A DNA stretch of 64,000 nt, from contig CM055868.1 in the NCBI GenBank assembly GCA_029582165.1, positions 24,582,891 to 24,646,890 of the forward strand. The letters are read 5' to 3'. Made by a program: the position numbers and the translations under genes. The stretch is from Portulaca oleracea. Its lineage: Eukaryota; Streptophyta; Magnoliopsida; Caryophyllales; Portulacaceae. Shown here one piece after another: positions 36,609 through 47,031 of the stretch. Position 1 is the first letter of the stretch. Every line of letters starts with the position of its first letter. The notes under the pieces are model-generated. The model worked only from the letters and a program-made list of their open reading frames with translations, had not been told where the DNA came from and searched no databases.

Positions 36609-38347
36609 GTTATGGAGCAGAGTTCATACTTAACAGTGATCATGAAGCTTTGAAGTTCATTCAAGGCCAGCACAAGCTCAACACCAGGCATGCTGCTTGG
36701 GTCGAGTACATGCAGCAATTCCACTTCATGATCCACCACAAATCAGGAGTGCTAAACAAAGGAGCAGATGCATTGAGTAGGAGGTATATGTTGCTTCATA
36801 TACTTGATTCTAGAATTGTTGGTTTTGAGCATTTGAAAGCTTTGTATCAGGAGGATGGATATTTTAAGCAGGTGTACCAGAAGTGCCAGCAGCAACCCCA
36901 GGGTTTGTATCACATAGACCAGGGTTATTTGTTCAAAGGGAGCAGATTGTGTGTCCCTAAGAGCAGTTTCAGAGAGCTACTGATCTCAAAAGTCCATGGA
37001 GGGAGTTTAGCAGGTCATTTTGGAGTCGAGAAAACATTGTTGATGTTGAAAGAGCACTACAGTTGGCCAAAGATGAGGAAAGATGTGGAGCATCTGTTGA
37101 AGAGGTGCAATATTTGTCAATTGGCTAAGTCACACAGCCTACCACAAGGCCTGTATACCCCATTGCCAGTTCCCAGCAGCCCTTGGGAAGATGTCAGCCT
37201 TGATTTTATAGTGGGTTTTCCAAGAACTCAGAGAGGGAAGGATTCAATCATGGTGGTGGTTGATAGATTTTCAAAGATGGCACATTTCATACCATGCCAC
37301 ACCACTTTTGATGCCACCAGAGTTGCTGAATTATTCTTCCAGGAGATTGTCAGATTGCATGGAGTGCCAAAGACAATGGTGTCTGACAGAGATACCAAGT
37401 TCTTGAGCCATTTCTAGGTTACTTTATGGAAGAAATTGGGCACCCAGCTCAAGTACAACACTATTTGCCACCCACAGACTGATGGCCAGACAGAGGTTAC
37501 TAATAGAACACTTGGAGTCCTATTGAGAGCATTGATCCACAAAAATAAAGCAGGATGGGATACTGTTTTGCCCCATGCTGAGTTTGTTTACAACAAAGCA
37601 CCATCCAAGGCCACAGGCTACTCTCCATTTCAAGTAGTCTATGGTAAAAATCCAATTTCTCCTTTGGATTTAGTTCCACTAAATACTTCTGTCAAATTTA
37701 GTTTTGAAGCAGGTAAAAGAGAAGATCAAATCAAGGAGCTTCATCAGCAAGTGAAGGAGAAACTTTCCAAGTATACTGAACAGGTGCCTACTTCAGCAAA
37801 CAAGCATAGGAAGAAGGTGACTTTCCAACCAGGAGATCTAGTTTGGATCCACCTAAGAAAGGACAGGTTCCCCAGCAAGAGAAAAGGCAAGCTAATACCA
37901 AGAGCAGATGGCCCCTTTGAAGTGCTTGAGAAAATTGGACATAATGCCTATAGGTTGGACCTATCTGAAGAGTATGGAGGTTTAACAACATTCAATGTAG
38001 CAGATCTTCGACCATACTACCCAGCAGATGAAGACCTTCCAAGTTTGAGGACAAACTTTCCTCATCCTGGGAAGGATGATGGAGACCATCATGAAGAACA
38101 ACCAACAGTAGCAGCTTCATCAACAAATGAGGCATCTATAGGAGCTTCACCAGCACTTTCAGCAGCAGCACAAGGAGGAGACCATGCTAATTTACCAAAC
38201 TCAGTAGCTAAGGAAGCATTTCCAGTAGAAACAGCAGGCTTCCAAATCCCAAAGATGCATAAAGAGGCTATTCAAAGATGTTTTGATGAGTTCAGATACC
38301 CAACAGGAGGTTTACAGCTTCACCAGCAACCACCAATCCACCCATAG
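36609..38347 (+). pseudogene. Gypsy RNase H-integrase polyprotein fragment
   Basis: The first residues [17 protein letters not shown] and [13 protein letters not shown] are the end of the RNase H domain. The integrase zinc finger is the H-H-C-C pattern ending [12 protein letters not shown]. The core shows [11 protein letters not shown] (first D), [10 protein letters not shown] (second D) and HPQTDGQTEVTNRTLG (E). The C terminus has the GPY/F module (GPFEVLEKIGHNAYRL) and NVADLRPYY. A TAG at 37415-37417 interrupts the core in frame where the relative at 49093 has Trp. No canonical chromodomain was recognised. Inactive. Confidence 0.9.
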
Positions 38348-38629
38348 CATCCATCCAAGCTTTGCTACACACTTGTTAAGCAAGTCCTGGCACACACAAC
38401 CATTCAGCCCAGCAGCATTGGTCATCCAGACCAACTCTAGTTCCCAGCAGCAACAGTCCAAGCAACAGTCTTTCTCAATGTCATATCTATTGATTGAGGA
38501 AGATTCATCCAAGGTTCCCTAGGCGTTTTTTGTCCCTTGTCATGCCATTTTCAAGTTCAAGCCAAGTCCCAGCATGATCGAGCATGGCAACAGTAAGATT
38601 TAGAAGCCAGAACAAGCAATCCTAGCAGG

Positions 38630-39150
38630 GTTGTTTGTTATCAGTTTTTCCAGAACCTCAGTTCTGAGGCTAAGTGTTTTGTTATCTGTCCATAGGGGTT
38701 GTTTCGGTCTTTCTAGCCTAATATTAACCTGTTGAGATTACTTCAAGGTTAACATTTGCGTGGGACTTACCTCGGTAAATCATTATTTACCCCCTAGAGA
38801 GGAAAGCATCTCATTGGTCCATTTTGCCACTCTTTTGGCATTTGGTCCAATCAGAGCATAACTTAGTGTTTTCCTTTTATTTTCTTACAAGTTGTACTCG
38901 AGATCATTAGGGTGTAATCAGTTGTATTTGTTTAAAGCTTTGTAGCTTAGATTAGTCCAGGGAGATTAGATAGTTAGCTTATGCTTAAGCAGCTGCTAAT
39001 CAAACTGATTAGTTCTCTTTATATTCTGAGTTTTCAAGCAATGTAAATCATCTCAGTGTTCATTCAATAGTATTCTCGAGTGTCTTAGTACCTCTGAAAG
39101 TTTGTGAGTGTCCTAGAACTCTCAATCCTTGGTTCAATCAACTCCTGTCA
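38630..39150 (+). repeat. Probable 3' LTR of gypsy A
   Basis: Non-coding sequence following the integrase stop, with CTCTTTATATTCTGAG (TATA-like, ~39015) and T/G-rich downstream sequence. There is no second copy in the window, so both ends are estimates. Confidence 0.45.
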
Positions 39151-39407
39151 CTCGATATTGGCAGAATCCAGCAAGTGTAATCTGAGCTTGATCATCCATG
39201 CTTTGGTGTGTCTGTAGAGGCATGAATGTGAGAGTCCTTTGCCCTTGATTACACCTGAAGGTGAGTCTGTAACAGTTGTAAGCAAGCCTATCCTTATTGT
39301 TCCTTATCGGTTTGTCATTCAGTCCAGCTAATTGTTTCCAATTAGCTATTGTTCTTATAGCATTCCAGTTGTGTGTATGTATGATGCATTCTAGTTCAAT
39401 ACTCTGA

Positions 39408-40112
39408 TCATTGTGAGCTAGCATACATCAGGACTTGCCTTTGTTTCTCTTCTTGAGTGAGAATTGAATAAACTTGACTGAGAGAGGGAAGAGGGGACAT
39501 CATCAAAATGTTCCCTTGAATTGTTGTATAACCATTATTCAGTCCTATCAAGAATTGAAGCAATTTTTGCTGCTCAAAATGGACCTCAATTCTTTTGTTT
39601 ATTCTTGGATCACATGTACAGTTTTCACACTGACATTTTGGGAAATTGCTGACAAAACCAACTTCATCCCATAACTTCTTGGCTATCGTAAAGTAACTTG
39701 CTATATCCAAAGAATCCTGACAGAGTTTTGAGACTTCTTGCTGCACAGAATAAAGCTTGATCTTGTTTCTTTGGCCAAACCTTTCTGGCAGCTCATTCCA
39801 CAAATCTTGGGCCAATGTGGAGTATAGAACACTATCTCTAATGTTCTTGGACAGAGAATTAAGAATCCAAGACAAAACCATATCATTTCCTCTTCTCCAA
39901 TGTGGAAGAAGAGGTGAATCTTCTACAGGCCTTGGCAAAGATCCATCAACAAAGGTCACCTTGTATTTTGCTGACAAGGCAATGGTGGCGGATCTCTTCC
40001 AAGTGTTGAAGTCTTCTCCATTGAAGGGCTCAGCAACGAGAGCTAGCCCTGGCTGATTAGAGGGATGGATGTATAGGGGATCACAAGGATCAATAATGGG
40101 AACCCTATTCAA
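39408..40112 (-). pseudogene. Copia gag (UBN2/Retrotran_gag type)
   Basis: An open frame of 234 codons: PLYIHPSNQPGLALVAEPFN, GEDFNTWKRSATIALSAKYK, FVDGSLPRP, then WILNSLSKNIRDSVLY, LWNELPERFGQRNKIKLY and FLIGLNNGYTTIQGNILMMS. This is the nucleocapsid-like N-terminal part of plant copia polyproteins. The zinc knuckle is not found; downstream frames (39134-39407) are broken. The fragment is open but cut from pol, so it is not a working element. Confidence 0.85.
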
Positions 40113-40208
40113 TGGTTTTGGAGAGGTGTAGCTGGACTCTCGACTATTAGAGATGTTGGACTTTCAGCCATTGATTGGCCTTCTGGGATGTGGGATCAGA
40201 TTGTTAAA

Positions 40209-40220
40209 GCTCTAATACCA
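40209..40220 (-). promoter_or_regulatory. Primer-binding site (initiator tRNA-Met type)
   Basis: TGGTATTAGAGC on the minus strand directly follows the LTR; it differs by one base from the usual plant TGGTATCAGAGC. Confidence 0.8.
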
Positions 40221-40428
40221 TGAAAACAAACATCAGCTCATATGAGCTGTGCTCGGGGTAGAAGAGAGAAAAGAAAAGCAATGTAGAATTATATCTGATT
40301 CAACGAATAGAAATAGGGAAATGACCCTATTTATAGAAGTACAAAATCAAGAACAGGAATAAAGAAACCTAACTAAAAAAAACTTCCTAACTAACCAAAC
40401 TAACCAGACTACTAAATATATTCTAACA
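40221..40428 (-). repeat. Copia 5' LTR, 208 bp
   Basis: On the minus strand begins TGTTAGAATATATTTAG, has CTATAAATAGGG (TATA-like, about 40333) and ends GTTTTCA, immediately before the primer-binding site. Confidence 0.8.
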
Positions 40429-41879
40429 AAGGGATTTGACTTATCGCTCGCATAATAAAATATGAATTGGGTTTGGTTAAGTAAAGTCCACTGGGTTCTA
40501 GTTGTTGAGGGAAGGTTTGTTTATACTTTTGGGAAGGTTTAATGATTTGTGAAATGGTTTGACTTGTTCACTTCTCCCCCTAAATGAATTGAAATGAACT
40601 TTAATTAACTTGTTTTGACAGTTAGGGGTATACATTATTGAGTCCTCCTGATGTTTGTAAATGTTTTATATTTAGGTGAAGATCTGTCTGCTGGGGACGA
40701 GAATTAGAAGTGAGGATGGCGTGCTTAGTTTTCTTTATTTATAATATGTTTCAATCAGAAATATATGGAATTAGTTAAGTTGAATTGTTTGACTTCAGGA
40801 TTAGAAGTTGCTTAGTTTGGTTTTAAGTTTGAAGATTAGTTGTTAATTTTCCTTCTTGCTTTGTATTCCTTTGGGGAAATGTTAGTGACGCCCATTTGAG
40901 ACTGAGGCTTCCGCTGTTAATGTTAGTCGATGTTAGACTTTGACTGTTAAAGTTATATATAATTGAATTTCTAGGGCGTTACGAATTCTTACCGCTGTTT
41001 ACTAGAATCAAGCACGAGTTTTCAACCTGACACCCACCCTAACGCGAACAACCTTGGATTTGGAGGCTTGGAGCCTACCGTCGACATCTCAGGCCCAATT
41101 TCATTAGGTACTTTATATTTCGAAATTCTGTGGTTGTAGAGATCCTTGAACAAGTTTCAGGCAATTATAAATATTTGTGTTTCTTTTATAATTTGTAAAT
41201 GACAATATATTCAATTCGGAATTCATGTTTGGTTGTGCTTATTGTCAATGACTGAAAAAAATTGGTTGGCTTCAATTTGTGATTCATGTCTGATTTTGCT
41301 TCTTGTGAATGACTTGCTGTGATTTCGCTAATTATTGAAAAAAATGGATTAGCTTTAATTCGAGATTCATGTCTAATTTGGATGTTAAAATGGTGCTCGT
41401 TGTAAGCCCCGTGGTTGCCTAGAAAAATCGTCAATCTTAGTCACTATTGTAGAGGAGGTATATGTCTACTAAATTTTATCATGCAATCAATTTTATAGTA
41501 TCTACTTGAGAGACAAGCAGTTGCTAAGACTAATGATTTAGTGCTAATAGAATTCACAGTTCGCAATGTTAACATAATGTATATTTGTATGTATCTCACA
41601 GGTGGTGGCAGCTAGTCAAACCCTGCTCTTCGGTCTCGTTCCGAGCCGAATTTTATCTCTTTTATAGGGTGTTTGTGTTTATCTTAGCCTTTGTATATAT
41701 TAGATGTGATGAATTGGTGTTTTGTAGGAAAATAAGGAGTTAGAAGAAGTTTGGGTTTAATTGAGGGTTTTTAGGGAATCCCGAGTCAACCCGAGACCCG
41801 AGTCGAGAACCGAGGCAAAACCCGACCTGGAAACTTCATGTCAAGTTGTTGCACAGAAAACAGGGCAATCTGGGCAGAT
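40429..41879. other. Intergenic, unassigned; internal degenerate repeat
   Basis: No coding sequence recognised. A degenerate repeat of about 75 bp lies near 41200-41370 (GATTCATGTCTGATTTTGCTT-like words recurring). The region may belong to the LTR that carries the palindromes at 41880-42303. Confidence 0.4.
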
Positions 41880-42303
41880 GAAGGACGCGCCCGAGTCAAA
41901 AGAGGTAGCGCCCGAGACAACACACTGTCGCGTCAACATCAGCCGATCAGCAAAGGGGTCGTGCCCGCGACCTCAGTTGTCACGCCTGTGATGTGCTATG
42001 GGAGAAGAAAGGGCCAGCGGACGGACAACAGGCTCGCTCGAGTGAAGCAGTGACTCGCTCGAGTCATCAGTAGGTCGCGCCCGCGACCGAAAGAGTAACG
42101 CCCGCGACGGGCACTGCACCAGCGACAGATGACGAGGGATAGAAGCTAGAAACGCCCGAGCGACCTCCTTGACTCGCCCAAGTCATGCCACTGTCGCGCC
42201 CGCGACCAAGTGGGTAACGCTCGCGACCTATGTTGGGCAGCGACAATTGACGATCAGGCAGAACACAGACTCGCCCATGATGACTAACGACTCGCCCGAG
42301 TTA
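41880..42303. repeat. GC-rich array of paired short palindromes
   Basis: Palindromic words such as GGTCGCGCCCGCGACC (42073-42088), GACTCGCTCGAGTC (42052-42065), GTCGCGCCCGCGACC (42193-42207) and GACTCGCCCGAGTT (42290-42303) recur in pairs about 20-22 bp apart (42032/42052, 42073/42094, 42193/42214, 42269/42290). Related pairs recur about every 75-77 bp. The layout resembles the array at 32206-32549 although the palindrome sequence is different. Confidence 0.8.
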
Positions 42304-42857
42304 TTGTAGAAGCAGCCAATAAAACAGTGGCAGGAATCATTAAGAAGATGGTCGTGACTTACAAGGATTGGCCTGACAAATTAGCATTTGCCTTATGGGG
42401 ATACCGAACCTCAATTCGAACTGCCACAGGAGCAACACCCTATTCATTAGTGTATGGGATGGAAGCAGTCCTGCCGATCAAGTTAGCAATCCCGTCATTA
42501 CGAATAGTTGCAGAAAGCCAATTTCCAGAAGCAGAATGGGCTAGGGCAAGGTTCGAGGAGTTAATGTTGATGGATGAACGACGATTAAGAGCATTACATA
42601 ATGTTCAAGTGTACCAGAATAGGATCACTTGCGCCTTTAATAAAAAGTTGAAAAGTCGTTCGCTTCAAGAAGGCGATCTAGTGCTTAAGGAGATGAGGGC
42701 ACCAATACAAGATCCAAGAGGAAAGTTTGCACCTAATTGGAAAGATCCTTACATGATTAAGGAAATTCTACCGGGAGGAGCAGCTCCGCTTGCCACTATG
42801 GATGGAGATGTGATTCAACCAACAAATTTGGATCAGCTCAAGCGATATTATGCTTAA
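42303..42857 (+). pseudogene. Tat-type gypsy integrase C-terminal fragment
   Basis: Reads VEAANKTVAGIIKKMV, then WPDKLAFALWGYRTSIRTAT, GATPYSLVYGMEAVLPIKLA, LQEGDLVLKEMRAP, GKFAPNWKDPYMIKEILPGG and a final DQLKRYYA before TAA. This ending with PNWxxPYM and a C-terminal KRYY is typical of the Tat/Ogre branch rather than chromoviruses. The catalytic D residues are upstream and missing; the fragment starts exactly where the palindrome block stops. Confidence 0.85.
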
Positions 42858-43092
42858 TATAGCCAAGCAACTGGAAAACCAATTTTCAGACACTTGGTTA
42901 ATATTCGATTTATGCTCATAAAAGGAAGAAAGATAAAATTTGCAGGGACACAATGATTGCAAATAATACTTATTCTTTTATTAATGATCAAAATGCAAGT
43001 ACACTGCTTGTAAATAAGAAAATTCAAAAGGCGTAATTAAATAAAAGTTTATTCTAGCAAAGCAGTTTAGTTCCTTCTCTCCCATCCATCTT
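42858..43092. other. Spacer between pol end and antisense ORF
   Basis: AT-rich, non-coding; separates the convergent pol fragment and the plant-mobile-domain-like ORF. Confidence 0.5.
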
Positions 43093-43888
43093 CTAGTCTT
43101 GTTTCATCTTCTCTACGTCGCCAGTAGTCTCATGGTCAATCTCCATGTCTTTAGACTCGTTTGGGTCCGTCTCTTTGTTTTTAGGTTTATAGGCTCGCCT
43201 ATGTGACTTTCGCGTCTCCACCCTCGGACCAAGCCAGTCCTTTGCCGTCATCCTCGCACCAAGACGATCCTTTATTGTAGAGCAAGGACCCAGTCTGTCT
43301 GTCATGGATGCCCGACTTCTTAGCGCCTCTCCAGCACGGCGAGACTCAATGGCCGCAATTAACCATCCGTGATATTCAGCGTCAGCCATCTCTGATATAT
43401 GTGCCTTGGATGGAGCCTTGAGGGTCGGCCTTCTTGCCCAATACTTCAACCAAGACTCTATCACTGAGCCCCGAAGCTTCAGCCGCTCGGGGGCTTCACA
43501 TAACCGCTCGGGGATGGTTTGTTTGCGGCCCATTTGACGCAATACCCGCTCCGGAAAGTAGAAGGTCATGTGTGTAAGACCGGAAATACACACGTAAGCA
43601 TTGCGATAATCACAGGTCACATATTCAGGAACGTGCCACCACTCGATACACCACGAGATGTCACGAGGTTCTTTCAGAAAGGCAACCCACTCAGTTATCG
43701 ATCGGAGCTCGGTATATTGACGCTTCCTTTGACAGTAATTCGCAAGCGCCGAAGGGTTACGAGGGACCTCGATAAGGCCCAAATGCTCCATCAGCCAAAT
43801 CTGCCCAAATTGCCCCCAGTAACACGCCACCGAGTTAGCTTTGTTTTGACTCGTCGGGAAAATGACATGGCGGTGGCTGGGTCTGTTG
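43093..43888 (-). CDS. Plant mobile domain-like antisense ORF of a Tat-type element
   Basis: Open from 43888 down to the stop at 43093. It reads ANSVACYWGQFGQIWLMEHL, LRSITEWVAFLK, SWCIEWWHVPEYVTCDYRNA, YFPERVLRQMGRKQTIP and ESWLKYWARR. The VLRQxG-Q-IP motif and Trp-rich lead-up match the C-terminal half of the plant mobile domain found in transposon and MAIN-like proteins; I recognise this by motif only. The tail is basic then acidic (KNKETDPNESKDMEID). It is convergent with the pol fragment. Extra ORFs in antisense between pol and the 3' LTR are known in Tat elements. No in-frame ATG starts the protein: the 5' end overlaps the left arm of the Pack-MULE and is probably cut. Confidence 0.55.
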
Positions 43889-44829
43889 ACTCAGCAATAT
43901 TGACTTAAAAAAAGCCACGTCAGCAATATCTCTTCCTTCTCTCTCTCTTTCTCTCTCCTCTCTTCGTCATTCATCCGTTTCCCCTTCTTCTTCTTCTTCT
44001 TCTTCAATGTCCAGTACTCATATTGAATTCATCGATTCCAACTCACAGCCAAATATCTTGACCACAAATTGATACTAAACTGAGACACTGACTCAATCAA
44101 CGATTTCGCTAACACAGAAGCTTTCACATCGATTAAAGAATCGAACAATGACTTGCAAATTAGGGGATCAGGGGAAAATCCAGATTGAGAACTAATCCAA
44201 TTGAAAAGAAGAATGGATAGAAACGCATTGTTCTGAAGTTTGAGTACCTCGTTGAAAATGGATTCGTGAAATCTACGGATGGAAACTGGGAGATTATAGT
44301 TTCTTCCCACCTAGGTCGGGTTTGAATTACCTCACAAATCGCCCTGGCAACTTCTATCAAGTTTCGATGTTCTAGGGCATCTGACCCAGTGGTGAAGTGT
44401 TGAGCAGGGGAGAGAAAATAGGGTTTAGGGTTTTGGCGGAGGGTGTTGAAGAGTAAAGATGGGGTTTTCGCCATTGAAGTGATGCGAGCTCAGAGGAGAG
44501 CTTTGATGGTGCAGTATATCATCTACATCTAGTGATTGGAGATGGCAATGGCGGGATATGGATTGTGGGGAAAGGGAACCAATTCGGATGCCCTAATTCT
44601 GCGAACTCGTTCAATTTTGAAGAAGAAGAAGAAGAAGAAGAAGAAGAAGAAGAAGAAGAAGAAGAAGGGGAAACGGATGAATGACGAAGAGAGGAGAGAG
44701 AAAGAGAGAGAGAGAGAAGGAAGAGATATTGCTGACGTGGCTTTTTTATAAGTCAATATTGCTGACGTAGTCAATGCACTCACCACCGCCATGTCATTTT
44801 CCGACGAGTCAAAATAAAGCTAACTGGCG
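43824..44829. mobile_element. Probable Pack-MULE with ~180-210 bp inverted ends
   Basis: The left arm (43824-44005) and the right arm (44619-44829) are reverse complements. They share GAGTTAGCTTTGTTTTGACT-like ends, CATGGCGGTGG, GCCACGTCAGCAATAT, a CT/GA-rich tract, CGTTTCCCC and a (CTT)n/(GAA)n run. The 0.6-kb centre carries a piece of a PPR gene instead of a transposase. Long inverted ends around captured host coding sequence define Pack-MULEs. No convincing 9-11 bp target duplication was found. Confidence 0.65.
44029..44474 (-). pseudogene. PPR protein N-terminal fragment captured in the Pack-MULE
   Basis: From an ATG at 44474 the minus strand reads MAKTPSLLFNTLRQNP, then LIEVARAICEVIQTRPRWEE and SQFPSVDFTNP. 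After a frame change near 44255 it continues FNEVLKLQNNAFLS, LFNWISSQSGFSPDP and SLFDSLIDVKASVLAKSLIE. This is the usual start of a plant pentatricopeptide-repeat protein: a targeting-like N terminus, the VLK-QNN-FLSLRFF helix and the first repeat. The fragment stops before the repeat array and is frameshifted, so no PPR protein is made. Confidence 0.75.
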
Positions 44830-45041
44830 TATTCTTTGAGGCGCAGTCAAAGTTCATATTATTCAGAACCTAATCGAAAGTTCGTATTATTAAGTCTTAT
44901 ATGGCCAAAACTTCGTATTATTAGAATCCAATTTCCCTAATTTATTTATATTGATTTTCATAATCGTCTTGAAATAAAGAAATTAATTATTTCGATTATT
45001 GTAAAGCTTTATACTTAATTTATTTAAAATGATTTTCATAA
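44830..45041. other. Spacer between Pack-MULE and Helitron
   Basis: AT-rich, non-coding; contains three TTCGTATTATTA-like words spaced about 40 bp (44880-44925). Confidence 0.5.
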
Positions 45042-45946
45042 TCTATATAATATTAAAAAAATGTATGTGGGCCCCTCATAATACTCAAACGGGATTGATT
45101 TGCGGAGGCTCAACCAATCAGAAAACAGTAATTTCATTTTTCCTTTTTTTATTTTTGTTTTAATTAAAATTCCCACCCTTGAAAATTCCATTTTAATATT
45201 CAAAAGCCCGCTAGATTTCTCAACCGCTTTTCGCATAGGAAACATTTAATTCAGTTGAAATTCAATAGACGACCACTAAATTTCCGCAGTAAACCCACGA
45301 AATTCAATTCAATTGACGGCCACTAAATTAGGATAACCGTTCACGTTTGCAACTTCCAAATTAACTGCAACAAAACATGCATAACTACATCGGTAATTCA
45401 ATTATAACACTAATATAATAAACATTGAAATTCTATATACAATTCATAATCCGTTTGCAGCGGGTATTGTTAAATTTACTGAATCATAATATTTTTTCCT
45501 TCTTTCCCACTATTGTTTGTGCTGTTGTGCATCTAGGCTTCCAAGATAGACATTGGTGAAAACCTTTTTGTTGTTGGTGACCATTTGGTATTCACAGTAT
45601 GTCCTCCATTAAGTATTCATGGTGTTCATAGTCTTCCTAGCTAATATTCATGGTGCTACTGTATCGACTTTCAACTGCACTTGTCAATTATCAATTGCAA
45701 AGTTATACCGTGCAGGAATTGCTGGAACTGTCAGATAGCATCACACTTTTTATCACATTGTTTGCTGGTAAGTTCCTGTCATTTATCAAACTTTGTTATT
45801 CCCATTCTTTCGAATATACAAATTTTGTATCCAATAGAAATAGCAAGTATTACTAAGTCGAGTTTCAACAACATTTATCAATTATCAAGTTAAATTTATA
45901 TGATGCAGGAATTAGAATCAAGTTTTCATACCGGAGATATACAGGG

Positions 45947-45947
45947 A

Positions 45948-45993
<46 letters not shown>
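45947..45993. repeat. (GA)n microsatellite inside Helitron
   Basis: About 22 GA units. Confidence 0.95.
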
Positions 45994-45995
<2 letters not shown>

Positions 45996-46543
45996 GAAGG
46001 GTCGCGGCCTTGCAAATTGTTGTCTCTATTGTGATAGATATTTGGGTGTAGATTGTGATATGTACATAACACACATAGTATATTTGAATAATATAGTTCT
46101 CCTTTTGGCTTTTTTAGTTAATTTTTTATGCTTCTGGATTTATTTATAAACCTTTTAATTTAAACTTTTAATTATTCACATGTTTCTCATATTTTTAATA
46201 AAACCTTAATTTTGGTTTCTTTTATTACATATGATGCAAGATAATTATAATCACATCTTCTATAAATAGAAAGATTGGCCAACTCATAACATCAGTATAC
46301 ACTATAGTTATTCAAATGTATGGAGGAAAAGAGAGAACTGTTTATCATGAAAAATGATAACACATTAGCATCAAATGTACCATGCAAGTCCAAGATTGTT
46401 GCTCAACAAACGCGGTCTCAGAATGTCGTTGTTCATCTATCTTTTAAGTTGTAAACATATCATTGTCATTTATTAAGTACTTACTGTTAGTTTGAAAAAT
46501 ATTAGACCGATTTCTTTTTTGCAACTAAATTGTTGGCCCCTAT

Positions 46544-46545
<2 letters not shown>

Positions 46546-46596
<51 letters not shown>
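46546..46596. repeat. (TA)n microsatellite inside Helitron
   Basis: About 25 TA units, self-complementary. Confidence 0.95.
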
Positions 46597-46599
<3 letters not shown>

Positions 46600-46829
46600 T
46601 TTGAATAATTTGTTATGATGTTTTTAATTTGACAATATGATTGATATTTTGTTCTTTTAAAATTATATCTATATATGTCATTTAAATTACTATGATGTTT
46701 TCCATGTAATAATTTAATTAATATTTCGTTTGGTTTACTTTGTATGGACATTAACTGTCTATGACTATCATAAAATTTTAAAAGTAACTAATTTAGTTAA
46801 CTCCGTGCATCGAACGGGTTGAGGTCTAG

Positions 46830-47031
46830 TTGTGTTATAATAAAGTAGAAATTAATTTATTTATAGTGATTAAACTTTTTAAAAAATAAATTATCAATTA
46901 AATTTAGGAAGTTGAAGAGACTTCAATAATGAAGTTTAATTTCGATTTAAAAAATTTAGAATTGAGTTTATTACATAAGAGTGCCACATGGGAACTTGTT
47001 AGACATGCATGTTTTATTTTAATATAATTAA
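46830..47031. other. Spacer between two Helitrons
   Basis: About 200 nt of AT-rich sequence; nothing recognised. Confidence 0.5.

Larger units (their letters stand above)
36603..39150 (+). mobile_element. Ty3/gypsy element A, 5'-truncated
   Basis: Begins abruptly inside the RNase H domain and continues through integrase to a 3' non-coding/LTR region with promoter-like and polyadenylation-like sequence (about 38630-39150). Only one LTR is present, so its limits are approximate. It joins the minus-strand copia fragment near 39150. Confidence 0.85.
39134..40428 (-). mobile_element. Ty1/copia element, 5' end only (LTR, PBS, gag)
   Basis: On the minus strand: a short LTR (40428-40221), a primer-binding site, then gag. 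It ends at the junction with gypsy A near 39150, so pol and the 3' LTR are gone. LTR ends TGTTAGAA and TTTTCA fit the TG/CA rule. Confidence 0.85.
45042..46829 (+). mobile_element. Non-autonomous Helitron
   Basis: Starts TCTATATAATATTAAAAAAA after an A (45041) and ends CTAG (46826-46829) before a T (46830), as expected for insertion between A and T. Just upstream of CTAG is the degenerate hairpin CCGTGCATCGAACGGG (46803-46818). There is no Rep/helicase. The interior carries a GA repeat and a TA repeat, plus AT-rich filler. Confidence 0.75.

Noticed and set aside
44529..44792. Minus-strand ORF with a poly-Phe run and plus-strand ORF with a poly-Lys run
   Set aside because: Both are translations of the (GAA)n tract in the right Pack-MULE arm.
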